Below the pieces are notes generated by a model, which saw only the letters and a list, made by a program, of their open reading frames with translations, was not told where the DNA came from and ran no database searches. The position numbers and the translations under genes are program-made. DNA of 64,000 nt, from the NCBI RefSeq assembly GCF_002159945.1, contig NZ_NFJQ01000004.1, forward strand, positions 124,001-188,000, written 5' to 3'. This document shows positions 15,794 to 24,201 of the stretch, in pieces. Source of the DNA: Cloacibacillus sp. An23. Lineage in GTDB: Bacteria; Synergistota; Synergistia; Synergistales; Synergistaceae. Within the stretch, counting starts at the first letter, position 1, and each line of letters opens with the position of its first letter.

Positions 15794-16682
15794 CAGGCTC
15801 TTTTTCTTCCTTTTGCTCCGCTTCTCCGCTTTCCGGCGCTTCCTCGTGAGCGTCGGCGTTTTCCGCACGTTCGCCAGCTTCAGCCGCGTTTTCCTCCGGC
15901 TCCTCGATTTCAGGAAGCGGCAGCGTCTTGACGCCGAAGATGAGATAGCCGGTGTGCCCTATCATCATATCCTCAGGGCGTATGCGGTTCGGCTCGGTCT
16001 TGAAGTAGCGCAGCATTATCTCGACGACCTGCACGTCGGCGAAGTTGAACTCATTCAGCGCGCGCAGCGTCTCGGAAATCTGGTTCGTCGTCGGCACGAG
16101 TATGCCGAGATGGCAGCCAGGCGCGAGCGCCTCGTAGGCCTTGTCGATGTATTCCCACGGCGCTGGCACGTCGAGGAACACCGCGTCCGCGTTGCGTTCC
16201 TTGAAGCCTTCGTCGAGCGAGCGCACGTTGAATTCTATGCGGTGCGCGACGCCCCACTTCTCGGCGTTCTTCCGCGCGAGCGCGGAAAATTCCTCGCGGC
16301 GGTCGTAGGTGCAGACCTTGCCGGTGTCGCCGACAAAGTGCGCGAAGGTGCAGCAGAGGCTGCCCGAGCCGGTGCCGCACTCGACGACTGTGCAGCCGGG
16401 ATATATGTTCAGATGTTCGAGTATGAAGCCGGATTCTTTGGGGAAAACTATCTGCGTCTGGCGCTTGAGGCGGCGCGTGTACTCGCCGAGCGTCGGGCGC
16501 AGCAGGTAGTAGACCTGCCCCTTCGGCGTGCGGATGCCCTCGCCGTAGTCGTGCTCCATTATCTCGGAGTGCTTTATCTGCCCGAAGTGCGTCCCCTGCG
16601 ACTGCCCCGGCTGTACCTTGATGAGGAAGCTGTCGCCTTTTTTCGGGTTCCAGATAAAGACGAGGTCGCCTTCTTTAATCAT
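15786..16682 (-). CDS. trmI: tRNA (adenine-N1)-methyltransferase TrmI
   Basis: This 298-residue SAM-dependent methyltransferase makes m1A58 in the T-loop of tRNA as a homotetramer. An N-terminal small beta domain (about 1-75) precedes a Rossmann-like domain with the SAM motif VVECGTGSGS near residue 95 and LDVPAPWEYID, the family's substrate-site motif. The last 45 residues are rich in Glu and Ala and look disordered; such a long acidic tail is unusual. The gene overlaps transketolase by 8 bases upstream and the queH start downstream, so it belongs to one operon with two tRNA-modification genes. Confidence 0.92.
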   Translation of the reverse strand: MIKEGDLVFIWNPKKGDSFLIKVQPGQSQGTHFGQIKHSEIMEHDYGEGIRTPKGQVYYLLRPTLGEYTRRLKRQTQIVFPKESGFILEHLNIYPGCTVVECGTGSGSLCCTFAHFVGDTGKVCTYDRREEFSALARKNAEKWGVAHRIEFNVRSLDEGFKERNADAVFLDVPAPWEYIDKAYEALAPGCHLGILVPTTNQISETLRALNEFNFADVQVVEIMLRYFKTEPNRIRPEDMMIGHTGYLIFGVKTLPLPEIEEPEENAAEAGERAENADAHEEAPESGEAEQKEEKEPVE

Positions 16683-18612
16683 TGAGAAGTTCCTTCGCCG
16701 CGGCGGCTATGCCCTCCGCACAGAGCCCCATCTCGGCGAGCACCTCGGGGCTCGGGCCGGAGCAGCCGTAGCGCGTCACGCCGAGGTTCTTTATTTTTAC
16801 GGCCTTTCCGGCGCGCGCGAAGGCGAGCGCGGCTATGGCGCCGATGCCGGTCTCGGCGTGGTGGTCCTCCGCCGTCAGCAGCGGCATATCGCCTACGAGC
16901 TCGAATAGTTTTTCCGTATCCATCGAGAGCGGCGTCGCGCAGTGCAGCACCTTCGCGCTGACGCCATCTTTCGCAAGCGCCTCCGCGGCTTCGACGGCGC
17001 GGCCAGCGAGGTGCCCCATCGTGAGTATCGTCACGTCCGTCCCGTCGCGCAGCACGTCTATCGCGCCGTCGCGGAATTCGTAGTCTCCGCCGAAGAACGG
17101 CGTCCCGTCTTCTTTAAGCACTACGGGCAGCACGCTGCGCCCCATCGCGAGGCAGATGTTGCCGGGCTGCGTCAGCATCCAGCGCGTAGCCCTGTCGGTC
17201 TGGTTCGGGTCGGCGGGCACGACGACGCGCCAGCCGAAGGTGTTGCGGAACAGGCCGACGTAGTCGATGCACTGGTGAGTCATGCCGTCCTCGCCGACGT
17301 CGAGGCCGCTGTGGGTCAGCACCGTCTTGATTCCCGCGCGGTTGATGTCGTTGAGGCGCTGCTGGTTGTAGACCTCGTCGCTTCCGAATACGCCGAAGTC
17401 GGCCCACACCGCTACGACTCCCGCCGCCGACGCAGCGCCCGCCGCCGTCGCGGTCGTGTGCTCCTGTATGCCCGCCTCGACGAAATTATCGGGGCAGACC
17501 TTGGCGAAGCTGTCGACCTTGACGGAGCCCGCGAGGTCGCAGTCGAAGACGAGCACAGGCGTCGCGCCCTCTTTCTTGTAGTTCAGCTCGCCTACCTCCG
17601 CGAGCGCCTTGCCGAAGGCTCCGCGGTTGTCCTTCTTGTCGTCCTTCGTGTATGTGTGCGGCGTCCCCGTGTCGAGCGATGCGGGCTCGTGCTTCACGCT
17701 GCGCCCTTTCGGCAGCGGCCCCTTGCGCGCTTCAAGCGCCGCGTTGAAAATCTCCATGCTCCCGCCGAGTTCCATGAGCGCGGTTTCGAGCTTGTCGCCA
17801 GAGGCAGGCTTCCCGTGGTAGTCGGGGATCCCCTCCATGAAGGAGACGCCCTTGCCCATCACGGTGTGGCAGAGGATGACGGTCGGGACTTCGGAGGCCG
17901 CGGCCGTTTTCATCGCTTTGTAGAGCTCCGCGTAGTCGTGGCCGCAGCACTCGATTATCTTCCAGCCGTCGGCGGCCCAAAGCGCGCGGAGGTCGACCGG
18001 CATGACGTCGCCGAGATGGCCGCTTATCTGAATGTCGTTCCAGTCTACGAGCGCGGTGAGGCTCGTGAGCTTTTCCTTGACGGTGATGCGGCGCGCCTCG
18101 GCTATCTGCCCTTTTACCTGTTCGCCGTCGCCCATGACGACCCACGTGCGCGCCTTCGAGCCGCGAGCGCGAGCCGCGAGAGCGAAACCGACGCCGGCGG
18201 AGAGTCCCTGCCCGAGGTTGCCAGTTCCCCAGTCCACTCCGGGAACGTCGCGCTCGACGTGTCCCTGGTACGGGCTGCCCGTGCGGCGGAAATTCGCCGC
18301 CATCTCCTTCGCGTCGAAGAAACCGTACTCGGCGAGCGCCGCGTAGAAGCCTGCGGAGGTGTGTCCGTGGCTCACGACGATGCGGTCGCGCTCCGGCGAG
18401 TCCGCAAGCTCGGGCGAGACGTTCGCCGCGCCGAGCAGCGTCATATATATATCCATCGAGGACAGAGCGCCGGCCGGATGTCCGCTCTTCGCGGCAGACG
18501 TCGCGACGACGGCCCACATGCGCGCGCGCCGCGCCGCTTCCGCAAGTTTCGCAGCGCCTTCCGCGCTTATGCTTTCGGCCTGAAAGTTGCGTATCTCTTC
18601 AGCGATATTCAT
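16675..18612 (-). CDS. tkt: Transketolase
   Basis: This 645-residue thiamine-diphosphate enzyme moves two-carbon units between sugar phosphates in the non-oxidative pentose phosphate pathway. The N-terminal half shows AAKSGHPAGALSSMD, SHGHTSAG and the cofactor motif GDGEQVKGQ..DWNDIQ. The middle has the catalytic Glu in EAGIQEHTTAT. The C-terminal domain is complete, so both halves are fused in one chain. It is first in the minus-strand operon with trmI, queH, the AIR-synthase-like gene and the peptidase gene. It makes erythrose 4-phosphate for aromatic amino acids and ribose 5-phosphate for nucleotides and PLP. It faces the divergent thiC, whose product thiamine is its cofactor precursor. 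Confidence 0.96.
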   Translation of the reverse strand: MNIAEEIRNFQAESISAEGAAKLAEAARRARMWAVVATSAAKSGHPAGALSSMDIYMTLLGAANVSPELADSPERDRIVVSHGHTSAGFYAALAEYGFFDAKEMAANFRRTGSPYQGHVERDVPGVDWGTGNLGQGLSAGVGFALAARARGSKARTWVVMGDGEQVKGQIAEARRITVKEKLTSLTALVDWNDIQISGHLGDVMPVDLRALWAADGWKIIECCGHDYAELYKAMKTAAASEVPTVILCHTVMGKGVSFMEGIPDYHGKPASGDKLETALMELGGSMEIFNAALEARKGPLPKGRSVKHEPASLDTGTPHTYTKDDKKDNRGAFGKALAEVGELNYKKEGATPVLVFDCDLAGSVKVDSFAKVCPDNFVEAGIQEHTTATAAGAASAAGVVAVWADFGVFGSDEVYNQQRLNDINRAGIKTVLTHSGLDVGEDGMTHQCIDYVGLFRNTFGWRVVVPADPNQTDRATRWMLTQPGNICLAMGRSVLPVVLKEDGTPFFGGDYEFRDGAIDVLRDGTDVTILTMGHLAGRAVEAAEALAKDGVSAKVLHCATPLSMDTEKLFELVGDMPLLTAEDHHAETGIGAIAALAFARAGKAVKIKNLGVTRYGCSGPSPEVLAEMGLCAEGIAAAAKELLND

Positions 18613-18729
18613 TTTATAGAAAACTCCTCTCCCCGTTGCGGGAATTGTGTGAACACACTTAGCTTTATTCTACTACCAAAAGAGACCGCTGTGTTGTAAT
18701 TTTTTCGGCGGCGGCGCGTCGCGCGCGTG

Positions 18730-18758
18730 TTGACAAAGGCGCGCGCGGGTGTTCTAAT
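18730..18758 (+). promoter_or_regulatory. Promoter of the thiC riboswitch transcript
   Basis: A consensus TTGACA -35 (18730-18735) is 17 bases from TCTAAT (18753-18758). The expected transcription start, at about 18765, is right at the front of the TPP aptamer. Confidence 0.85.
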
Positions 18759-18763
18759 AAACG

Positions 18764-18855
18764 CGAGCAAGCGGGGGAGCCCGGAGGACGGGCTGAGAGG
18801 AAGCGGACGCTTCGACCCTTCGACCTGATGCGGGTAATGCCGCCGTAGGAAGATT
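18764..18855 (+). promoter_or_regulatory. TPP riboswitch aptamer (thi-box)
   Basis: The conserved thi-box blocks appear in order: GGGGAGCCCG and its hairpin, GCTGAGAGG, ACCCTT, then ACCTGATGCGGGTAATGCC and CGCCGTAGGAAG. This aptamer binds thiamine pyrophosphate. It stands directly before a strong terminator and thiC. The segment 18804-18812 (CGGACGCTT) is perfectly complementary to 18881-18889 in the terminator, so it can act as an antiterminator when TPP is absent. Confidence 0.96.
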
Positions 18856-18874
18856 CGGCTGTTTGAAGTCTTTT

Positions 18875-18912
18875 AGCGGGAAGCGTCCGTGTCGGCGCTT
18901 CCCGCTATTTTT
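18875..18912 (+). terminator. Riboswitch-controlled terminator before thiC
   Basis: Eleven-base arms AGCGGGAAGCG (18875-18885) and CGCTTCCCGCT (18896-18906) are followed by ATTTTT. The stem ends 27 bases before the thiC start, showing control by transcription termination. Confidence 0.93.
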
Positions 18913-18933
18913 ATGAAAGAGAGTGAACGCTGC

Positions 18934-20241
18934 ATGACTTACGTAACGCAGATGGAAGCCGCGAGAAATTCGGTAATCACGAAAGAGATGGAGGCCGCCG
19001 CCGCGAAGGAGGGAATCGCGCCCGCGGAGCTGATGCGCCAGATGGCGGAGGGACGCGCGATAATCCCGTGCAACAAGCGCCACGCCTGCATATCGCCGAG
19101 CGCCGTAGGCGCGGCTCTGAAAACTAAGATAAACGTCAATCTCGGCACATCGCGCGACATGACCGACATGGAGATGGAGTTCGAGAAGGTCAAGAGCGCC
19201 GTCGATATGGGCGCGGAGGCGATAATGGACCTCAGCTCATTCGGCGACACGCGCAAGTTCCGCCGCTACCTCACGGAGAACTGTCCCGCGATGATCGGCA
19301 CCGTACCGATATACGACGCGGTCGTCTACTACCACAAGCCGCTCGCGCAGATAACGACCGACGAATGGATAGACATAGTGCGGATGCACGCGGAGGACGG
19401 CGTGGACTTCATGACGATACACTGCGGCATGAACCGCGACAACGCGGCGAAGTTCAAGCGCAACAAGCGCCTCACTAACATCGTCTCGCGCGGCGGCTCG
19501 ATAATGTTCGCGTGGATGGAGATGACGGGGAAAGAAAATCCGTTCTTCGAGCGCTTCGACGAGATTCTCGAAATCTGCCGCGAGTACGACGTGACGCTGA
19601 GCCTCGGCGACGCCTGCCGCCCGGGCTGCCTCGCCGACGCGACCGACGCGCCGCAGATAGGCGAGCTCATCACGCTCGGCGAGCTGACGAAACGGGCGTG
19701 GGCGCGCGACGTGCAGATAATGATAGAAGGCCCGGGCCACATGCCGCTCAACCAGATAGCGGCGAACATGGAAATCGAAAAGACTCTCTGCCACGGCGCG
19801 CCGTTCTACGTTCTCGGCCCGATAGTCACCGACGTCGCGCCGGGCTACGACCACATCACCTCGGCGATAGGCGGCGCGATAGCGGCCTCGCACGGCGCGG
19901 CCTTCCTCTGCTACGTGACGCCGGCCGAGCATCTGCGCCTGCCCGACGTGAACGACGTCAAAGAAGGGATAATCGCCGCGCGCATAGCCGCGCACGCCGC
20001 CGACATAGCGAAGGGCGTGCCGGGCGCGGCCGAGTGGGACTATAAGATGAGCGAAGCGCGCAAGCGCCTCGACTGGGAGGGAATGTTCGCCCTCGCGATG
20101 GACCCCGAGAAGGCGCGCCGCTACCGCGCCGAGTCGAAGCCGGAGAAGGAAGACACGTGCAGCATGTGCGGCAACTTCTGCGCAGTGAAGAACACGAACA
20201 GGATACTCGACGGCGAGATAGTCTCAATATTCGACGAATAA
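18934..20241 (+). CDS. thiC: Phosphomethylpyrimidine synthase ThiC
   Basis: ThiC is a radical-SAM enzyme that rearranges 5-aminoimidazole ribotide into the hydroxymethylpyrimidine phosphate of thiamine. The protein of about 435 residues is the short anaerobe-type form without the long N-terminal extension. The unusual C-terminal cluster motif CSMCGNFC is present, with [15 protein letters not shown] and [18 protein letters not shown] as family landmarks. The ATG at 18934 begins the usual [11 protein letters not shown] start and is 10 bases after AGAGAG; an ATG at 18913 sits on the terminator tail. Expression is controlled by the TPP riboswitch. No other thi gene follows; a terminator closes the unit. 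Confidence 0.97.
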   Translation: MTYVTQMEAARNSVITKEMEAAAAKEGIAPAELMRQMAEGRAIIPCNKRHACISPSAVGAALKTKINVNLGTSRDMTDMEMEFEKVKSAVDMGAEAIMDLSSFGDTRKFRRYLTENCPAMIGTVPIYDAVVYYHKPLAQITTDEWIDIVRMHAEDGVDFMTIHCGMNRDNAAKFKRNKRLTNIVSRGGSIMFAWMEMTGKENPFFERFDEILEICREYDVTLSLGDACRPGCLADATDAPQIGELITLGELTKRAWARDVQIMIEGPGHMPLNQIAANMEIEKTLCHGAPFYVLGPIVTDVAPGYDHITSAIGGAIAASHGAAFLCYVTPAEHLRLPDVNDVKEGIIAARIAAHAADIAKGVPGAAEWDYKMSEARKRLDWEGMFALAMDPEKARRYRAESKPEKEDTCSMCGNFCAVKNTNRILDGEIVSIFDE

Positions 20242-20275
20242 GGGGCCGCGCGCCCGCCGCGCGAAGGAAAGGCAA

Positions 20276-20306
20276 AAAACGCTCCCGCCACGCGCGGGAG
20301 CGTTTT
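20276..20306 (+). terminator. Terminator after thiC
   Basis: The arms ACGCTCCCGC and GCGGGAGCGT, a short loop, an A-run before and TTTT after make a strong intrinsic terminator, which can also act on the other strand. Confidence 0.85.
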
Positions 20307-20680
20307 CGTATGGATCGTGGAAAATTTCGGAACGCGGCGCGGCGGCGTGAATTACGCGCACCGCCGCCGGACGCTCGCCGTAGCGGCGCGCGAAGCAGGA
20401 ACACGGCAAAACGCCGAAGGCTCCGGCGCTTGAGACGGAAAGGGTGAAGCCCGCAGACTTCTACGAAATCCGCGCCGCGCGCGCAAAACGCGAAGGCTTC
20501 GCCAGCGCGGCGGCGCTTCCGTAAAGTTATGAAGATTTTCCGAATCCGCGGAAATCATGCGCGCGCCCAGCAGACGACCGCGGCCCGCAGGAATTTTCAG
20601 AATCGGCAAAAGTTACGCGCGCTTTGCGGCGTTTTCCAAAAACACCGGACTTTGCGTAGATCAGAGGACATTGATATTTT
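20307..20680. other. 374-base interval without a recognised gene
   Basis: No open frame here has a convincing ribosome-binding site or family signature, and I see no tRNA-like or repeat structure. The left half is GC-rich, the right half more mixed. It lies between thiC and the 3' end of rsmG and may be degenerate or untranslated sequence. Confidence 0.5.
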
Positions 20681-21388
20681 TTATTTCTTCTTCGCGTTCG
20701 CGAGATACCACGGGAACTTCTCCGCCATGCCGGGGCGGCGCGGGATTCCCTTCTGCTCAGCGCCGGTCTTGTCCCAGACGACGACGCAACGGGCCATATC
20801 CTCGAGCTCGTAGCGCACGAGGCGCGGCTCGGAGAGGCCGAGCGTCTTCCATTTGCCGGCGGCCGGCGCTAGTTCTTCCGCCGCCTTCGGCCCTTTGAAG
20901 GCGAGCAGCCTTCCGCCGCGCTTCACGAACGGCGTGAGATATTCCGCGAGCACGCCCGCGGCGCACACGGCGCGCGCCGCAGCCGCGTCGAACTTTCCGG
21001 CCTGCTTTTTCGCGTAGTCTTCGGAGCGGGCGCAGACGACTGTGATGTTGGCAAGCCCCATAGCGAGCGCCATCTTCTCGACGAGCGCGCACTTTCGCGT
21101 GATGCTGTCGAGCAGCGTCACATTCAGCCCGGGCCTGCACACGGCCCAGACTATTCCCGGAAGGCCGCCGCCCGTGCCGACGTCTATGACCGCGCCGCGC
21201 TGCGGCAGCAGCGGCACTACGGACGCGCAGTCGGCTACGTGCGCGCGCCAGAGCGTCTCTTCGTCGGACGGCCCCGTGAGCCGCGCCAGCTCGTTCGCTT
21301 TTGCAAGCAGCGATACGTATCGCCGAAGCCGCTCCTCGTTCTCGTCAAGGATTTTTTTTATCTCCGCCGCGTTGATGCTTTCGCCCAT
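20681..21388 (-). CDS. rsmG: 16S rRNA (guanine527-N7)-methyltransferase RsmG
   Basis: RsmG (GidB) uses SAM to methylate G527 of 16S rRNA. The 235-residue protein has the SAM loop VIDVGTGGGLPGIV, the downstream DSITRKCALVEKMA motif and ARAVCAAGVLAEYL, as expected. An AAAGGAGG site stands 5 bases before the ATG at 21388; the open frame further upstream is not part of the gene. It is alone here rather than in the usual gidA/parA-region cluster. Loss of RsmG gives low-level streptomycin resistance in other bacteria. Confidence 0.94.
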   Translation of the reverse strand: MGESINAAEIKKILDENEERLRRYVSLLAKANELARLTGPSDEETLWRAHVADCASVVPLLPQRGAVIDVGTGGGLPGIVWAVCRPGLNVTLLDSITRKCALVEKMALAMGLANITVVCARSEDYAKKQAGKFDAAAARAVCAAGVLAEYLTPFVKRGGRLLAFKGPKAAEELAPAAGKWKTLGLSEPRLVRYELEDMARCVVVWDKTGAEQKGIPRRPGMAEKFPWYLANAKKK

Positions 21389-21484
21389 GCGCGCGCCTCC
21401 TTTGTATTTTTCAAAACGCATATTCTCTAAGAACGGCGCCATTGTATAATAATAGCACGACCGGCAGCGATGGGAGGCTGATCC

Positions 21485-22582
21485 ATGAACACTTTTGAGA
21501 ACGGCTCGAAGTCTAAGAACGGAAGGCTGAGCGTTATAGAGCTCAGCGGCACGTGGCGCGAGATGGGGCGCCAGTACGGCGCGCTGATGGCGGAGGAGCT
21601 CCGCCACATTTATGAAAAGGGAGTCGGCCGCCTGCTCGCCGAGGCTGAGAACGCGGAGGAGCACGCGCTGTCCGCCGCGAAGTTCTTCGCGAATTATCCC
21701 TATAAATTCAAGTCTCTGATGCGGGGCATGAGCGAGACCTCGGGGCTTACGCTCGACGAGCTGAAGCTGGTCAACGCGATAGAGGTCATAGCGGCGCAGT
21801 CGCTAGCGCCGCAGCAGTGCACCGGCATCGCGGCGTGGGGCGACTACTCGGACGGTCCGCTCGTATACGGGCGCAACTACGATTACCTGCCGTGGTTCCG
21901 CGAGCTCGCGGACGACCTGACGCTCGCCTGTTTCCACCCTGGAGACGGCTCTCTCTCCGTCGCGACGATCGGCTACGCGGGCGAGATATACGCGGTGAAC
22001 GGCATGAACGAGAAGGGAATCTTCCTCGAGCTCAACAACGGTATGCCGTCGGGCGGCGCTCTGTGGTACGACAGCCGCGTCCCGGCGGTCGTCGAGCTTT
22101 TCAGCTTTCTGCTCGAGGCTTCGACGCTCGACGAGATAGAGAGTTTCTTCAAGACTACGAAGGCGAACTTCGCCTACATCGTCGGCGTCGCGGACGGGCA
22201 GACGGCGCGCTGCTTCGAGTGGCCCGTCTTCGAGGTCAAGCGCCGCGAGTCGCATTCGCGCCTCGGCCTTACGGTGCTGACGAACCACTTCACGGAGTTC
22301 TCGTGGGGGCTTCCGCGCCCCGACGACAAACGTTTCTGGATGACGCGCACGCGCCGCCAGAACCTTCTGACGCTCGCGAAGCACTTCAAGGGCTCGATAA
22401 ACGACAAGGTGATGAAGGACATCATGGACACGCGCATCGAGGACCTCGGCGCGACGACGGACATGACGCTCTATCAGCTCGTCGCGGTGCCGGAACGCTA
22501 CGAAATGTGGTTCAAGATGCCCGGCGTGCAGGACTGGAGCCTGGTCGATATGCGCGCTCTGCTGAAGCCGCGCGAGGAGTAA
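21485..22582 (+). CDS. C45-family autoproteolytic acyltransferase/hydrolase
   Basis: This 365-residue protein resembles the peptidase C45 (acyl-coenzyme A:6-APA acyltransferase) group of Ntn hydrolases, related to choloylglycine hydrolases. The probable nucleophile is C112 in QQCTGIAAWGDYS, followed by the typical DGPLVYGRNYDYLPWF. In C45 enzymes self-cleavage before the Cys frees it as the N-terminal nucleophile, leaving an alpha chain of about 111 residues. There is no signal peptide, so it is probably cytoplasmic. GGGAGG precedes the ATG, and a TATAAT lies at 21445-21450. The stop is 3 bases before an FGGY kinase gene, a tight two-gene unit. The substrate is unknown; amide bonds are likely. 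Confidence 0.82.
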   Translation: MNTFENGSKSKNGRLSVIELSGTWREMGRQYGALMAEELRHIYEKGVGRLLAEAENAEEHALSAAKFFANYPYKFKSLMRGMSETSGLTLDELKLVNAIEVIAAQSLAPQQCTGIAAWGDYSDGPLVYGRNYDYLPWFRELADDLTLACFHPGDGSLSVATIGYAGEIYAVNGMNEKGIFLELNNGMPSGGALWYDSRVPAVVELFSFLLEASTLDEIESFFKTTKANFAYIVGVADGQTARCFEWPVFEVKRRESHSRLGLTVLTNHFTEFSWGLPRPDDKRFWMTRTRRQNLLTLAKHFKGSINDKVMKDIMDTRIEDLGATTDMTLYQLVAVPERYEMWFKMPGVQDWSLVDMRALLKPREE

Positions 22583-22585
22583 ACC

Positions 22586-24121
22586 ATGGGCCAGTATTAC
22601 GTCGTCTTCGACTGCGGCACGATGGGGACGAAGACGGCTATATATTCGCTCGACGCGGAACGCGTCGCCGAGGCTTACCGCGAGAATAAAATTTCATACC
22701 CGAAGCCCGGCTGGGCCGAGATGGACGCGAACGGCTTCGTGGAGAACGTCCGCGAGGGCGTCCGCGAATGCGTATCGAAGTCCGGCGTGAATCCCGCGGA
22801 GATACGCGCGATAACGGCGAGCGGGATAATCTGCGGCATAGTCGGCATCGACGAAGAATGGCGTCCCGTCACTCCGTTCGTCTCCTACCTCGACAACCGT
22901 GCCGCCGGCGAGGCCGCCTACGTGCGCGCGCACGCTAAGCCAGTATGGGTAAAGGAGAGCGCGAACGCCATCGTGGACGAGTTCATGCCGCCGCTGATAC
23001 TTCGATGGTTCCTCAATCACTACGAGGGCTTCCGCGAACGCGCGGTGAAGGTCGTAAACAACGGCCCGTTCGTCCTCGGCGCCCTCGCGGGGCTGCGCGC
23101 CGGCGAGGCGTTTCTCGACTGGGCGACGATGTCGGGCTGGCTCATCGGCTACGACGCGCGCGAGCGCAAGTGGTCGCGCCGTCAGATGGACGAGCTCGGC
23201 ATACCGATGGAGATACTTCCGCAGATAGTGAAGCCGTGGCACATCGTCGGCTTCCTGTCGCCCGAGGAGGCCTCTAAGATGGGGCTGCGCGCCGGGATAC
23301 CGATAGCCGCGGGCGCTGGCGACACGATGCAGTCCGCTCTCGCATCGGGGCTGCTGGAGCCGGGGCTCGCGGCGGACGTGGCGGGCACGGCATCGATATT
23401 CGCCGTCGCCGTGGACGGCCCGGACGAGCGCATAACGAACGCTCCGGGCATGATGTTCGCGACGGGGACGCTCGAGGATTCCTATTTCTACTGGAGCATG
23501 ATACGCGCCGGCGGCCTTTCGCTGCGCTGGTTCCGCGACCGCGTCGCGGGGCGCGCCGGAGATCCGCTCTTTTACGCAGAGATGGACGGGCTCGCGGCGA
23601 ACGTTCCGGCCGGGGCCAACGGCCTGCTCTTCTATCCGTATCTGCAGGGCGCAGGGCCGGACACGCCGGGAGCCTGCGGAGTATTCGCCGGGTTATTCGG
23701 CTCTGCGGACCGCGCCTCCATGTGGCGCGCGATACTCGAGGCGATAGCCTTCGAATACGCGCAGATGATAAAGATCTACCGCGAGTGCGGAATGCCGCTC
23801 GACGAGATAATCGGCACCGAGGGCGGCAGCAAGAGCCCGCTCTGGACGCAGATAAAGGCCGACATACTGCGCGGCGCGTACAACATACCGGCGCGCAGCG
23901 AGGGCGGCCTCATGGCGGACGCCGCGGTCGCGGCCTACTCCGTAGGCGACATCGGCGACATCAAGGAAACCATGCGCGAGTGGATAACCTTCCGCGGACG
24001 CTTCGAGCCCGACGCGAAGGACGCGGCGAAGTACGAAAAAATATTCGCCGAGCGCCAAAAGCTGCTGGCCGGCCCGATGCGCGAGGTGTTCAAAGCGATG
24101 GGCAGGATAAGGAACATATGA
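22586..24121 (+). CDS. FGGY-family carbohydrate kinase
   Basis: This 511-residue ATP-dependent sugar or polyol kinase has the two actin-like domains of the FGGY family. The first phosphate loop is in FDCGTMGTKTAIYS. A substrate-site region follows at ITASGIICGIVGID. The C-terminal domain has IAAGAGDTMQSALASG, DVAGTASIF and IIGTEGGSKSPLWTQIKADIL. Xylulokinase-like relatives phosphorylate ketoses or polyols. It starts 3 bases after the C45 hydrolase gene, so the two are surely cotranscribed; perhaps the hydrolase frees a sugar or polyol from a conjugate and the kinase traps it. No sugar transporter or isomerase gene is near. The exact substrate cannot be assigned. Confidence 0.9.
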   Translation: MGQYYVVFDCGTMGTKTAIYSLDAERVAEAYRENKISYPKPGWAEMDANGFVENVREGVRECVSKSGVNPAEIRAITASGIICGIVGIDEEWRPVTPFVSYLDNRAAGEAAYVRAHAKPVWVKESANAIVDEFMPPLILRWFLNHYEGFRERAVKVVNNGPFVLGALAGLRAGEAFLDWATMSGWLIGYDARERKWSRRQMDELGIPMEILPQIVKPWHIVGFLSPEEASKMGLRAGIPIAAGAGDTMQSALASGLLEPGLAADVAGTASIFAVAVDGPDERITNAPGMMFATGTLEDSYFYWSMIRAGGLSLRWFRDRVAGRAGDPLFYAEMDGLAANVPAGANGLLFYPYLQGAGPDTPGACGVFAGLFGSADRASMWRAILEAIAFEYAQMIKIYRECGMPLDEIIGTEGGSKSPLWTQIKADILRGAYNIPARSEGGLMADAAVAAYSVGDIGDIKETMREWITFRGRFEPDAKDAAKYEKIFAERQKLLAGPMREVFKAMGRIRNI

Positions 24122-24201
24122 CGAAAGCGGCGAGTCCGCAGAAAATCAGAAAACTACGCGCGCCGCTCCCATAGGGGACGACGCGCGCATATTATGAGGA
24201 C

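Noticed and set aside
18641-18660. GTGTG-AA-CACAC inverted repeat in the transketolase leader
   Set aside because: The arms are only 5 bases and there is no matching site elsewhere in the window; too weak to call an operator.
16942-18699. A 585-codon plus-strand frame opposite transketolase
   Set aside because: Antisense of transketolase; amino acid make-up is typical of a GC-driven spurious frame.
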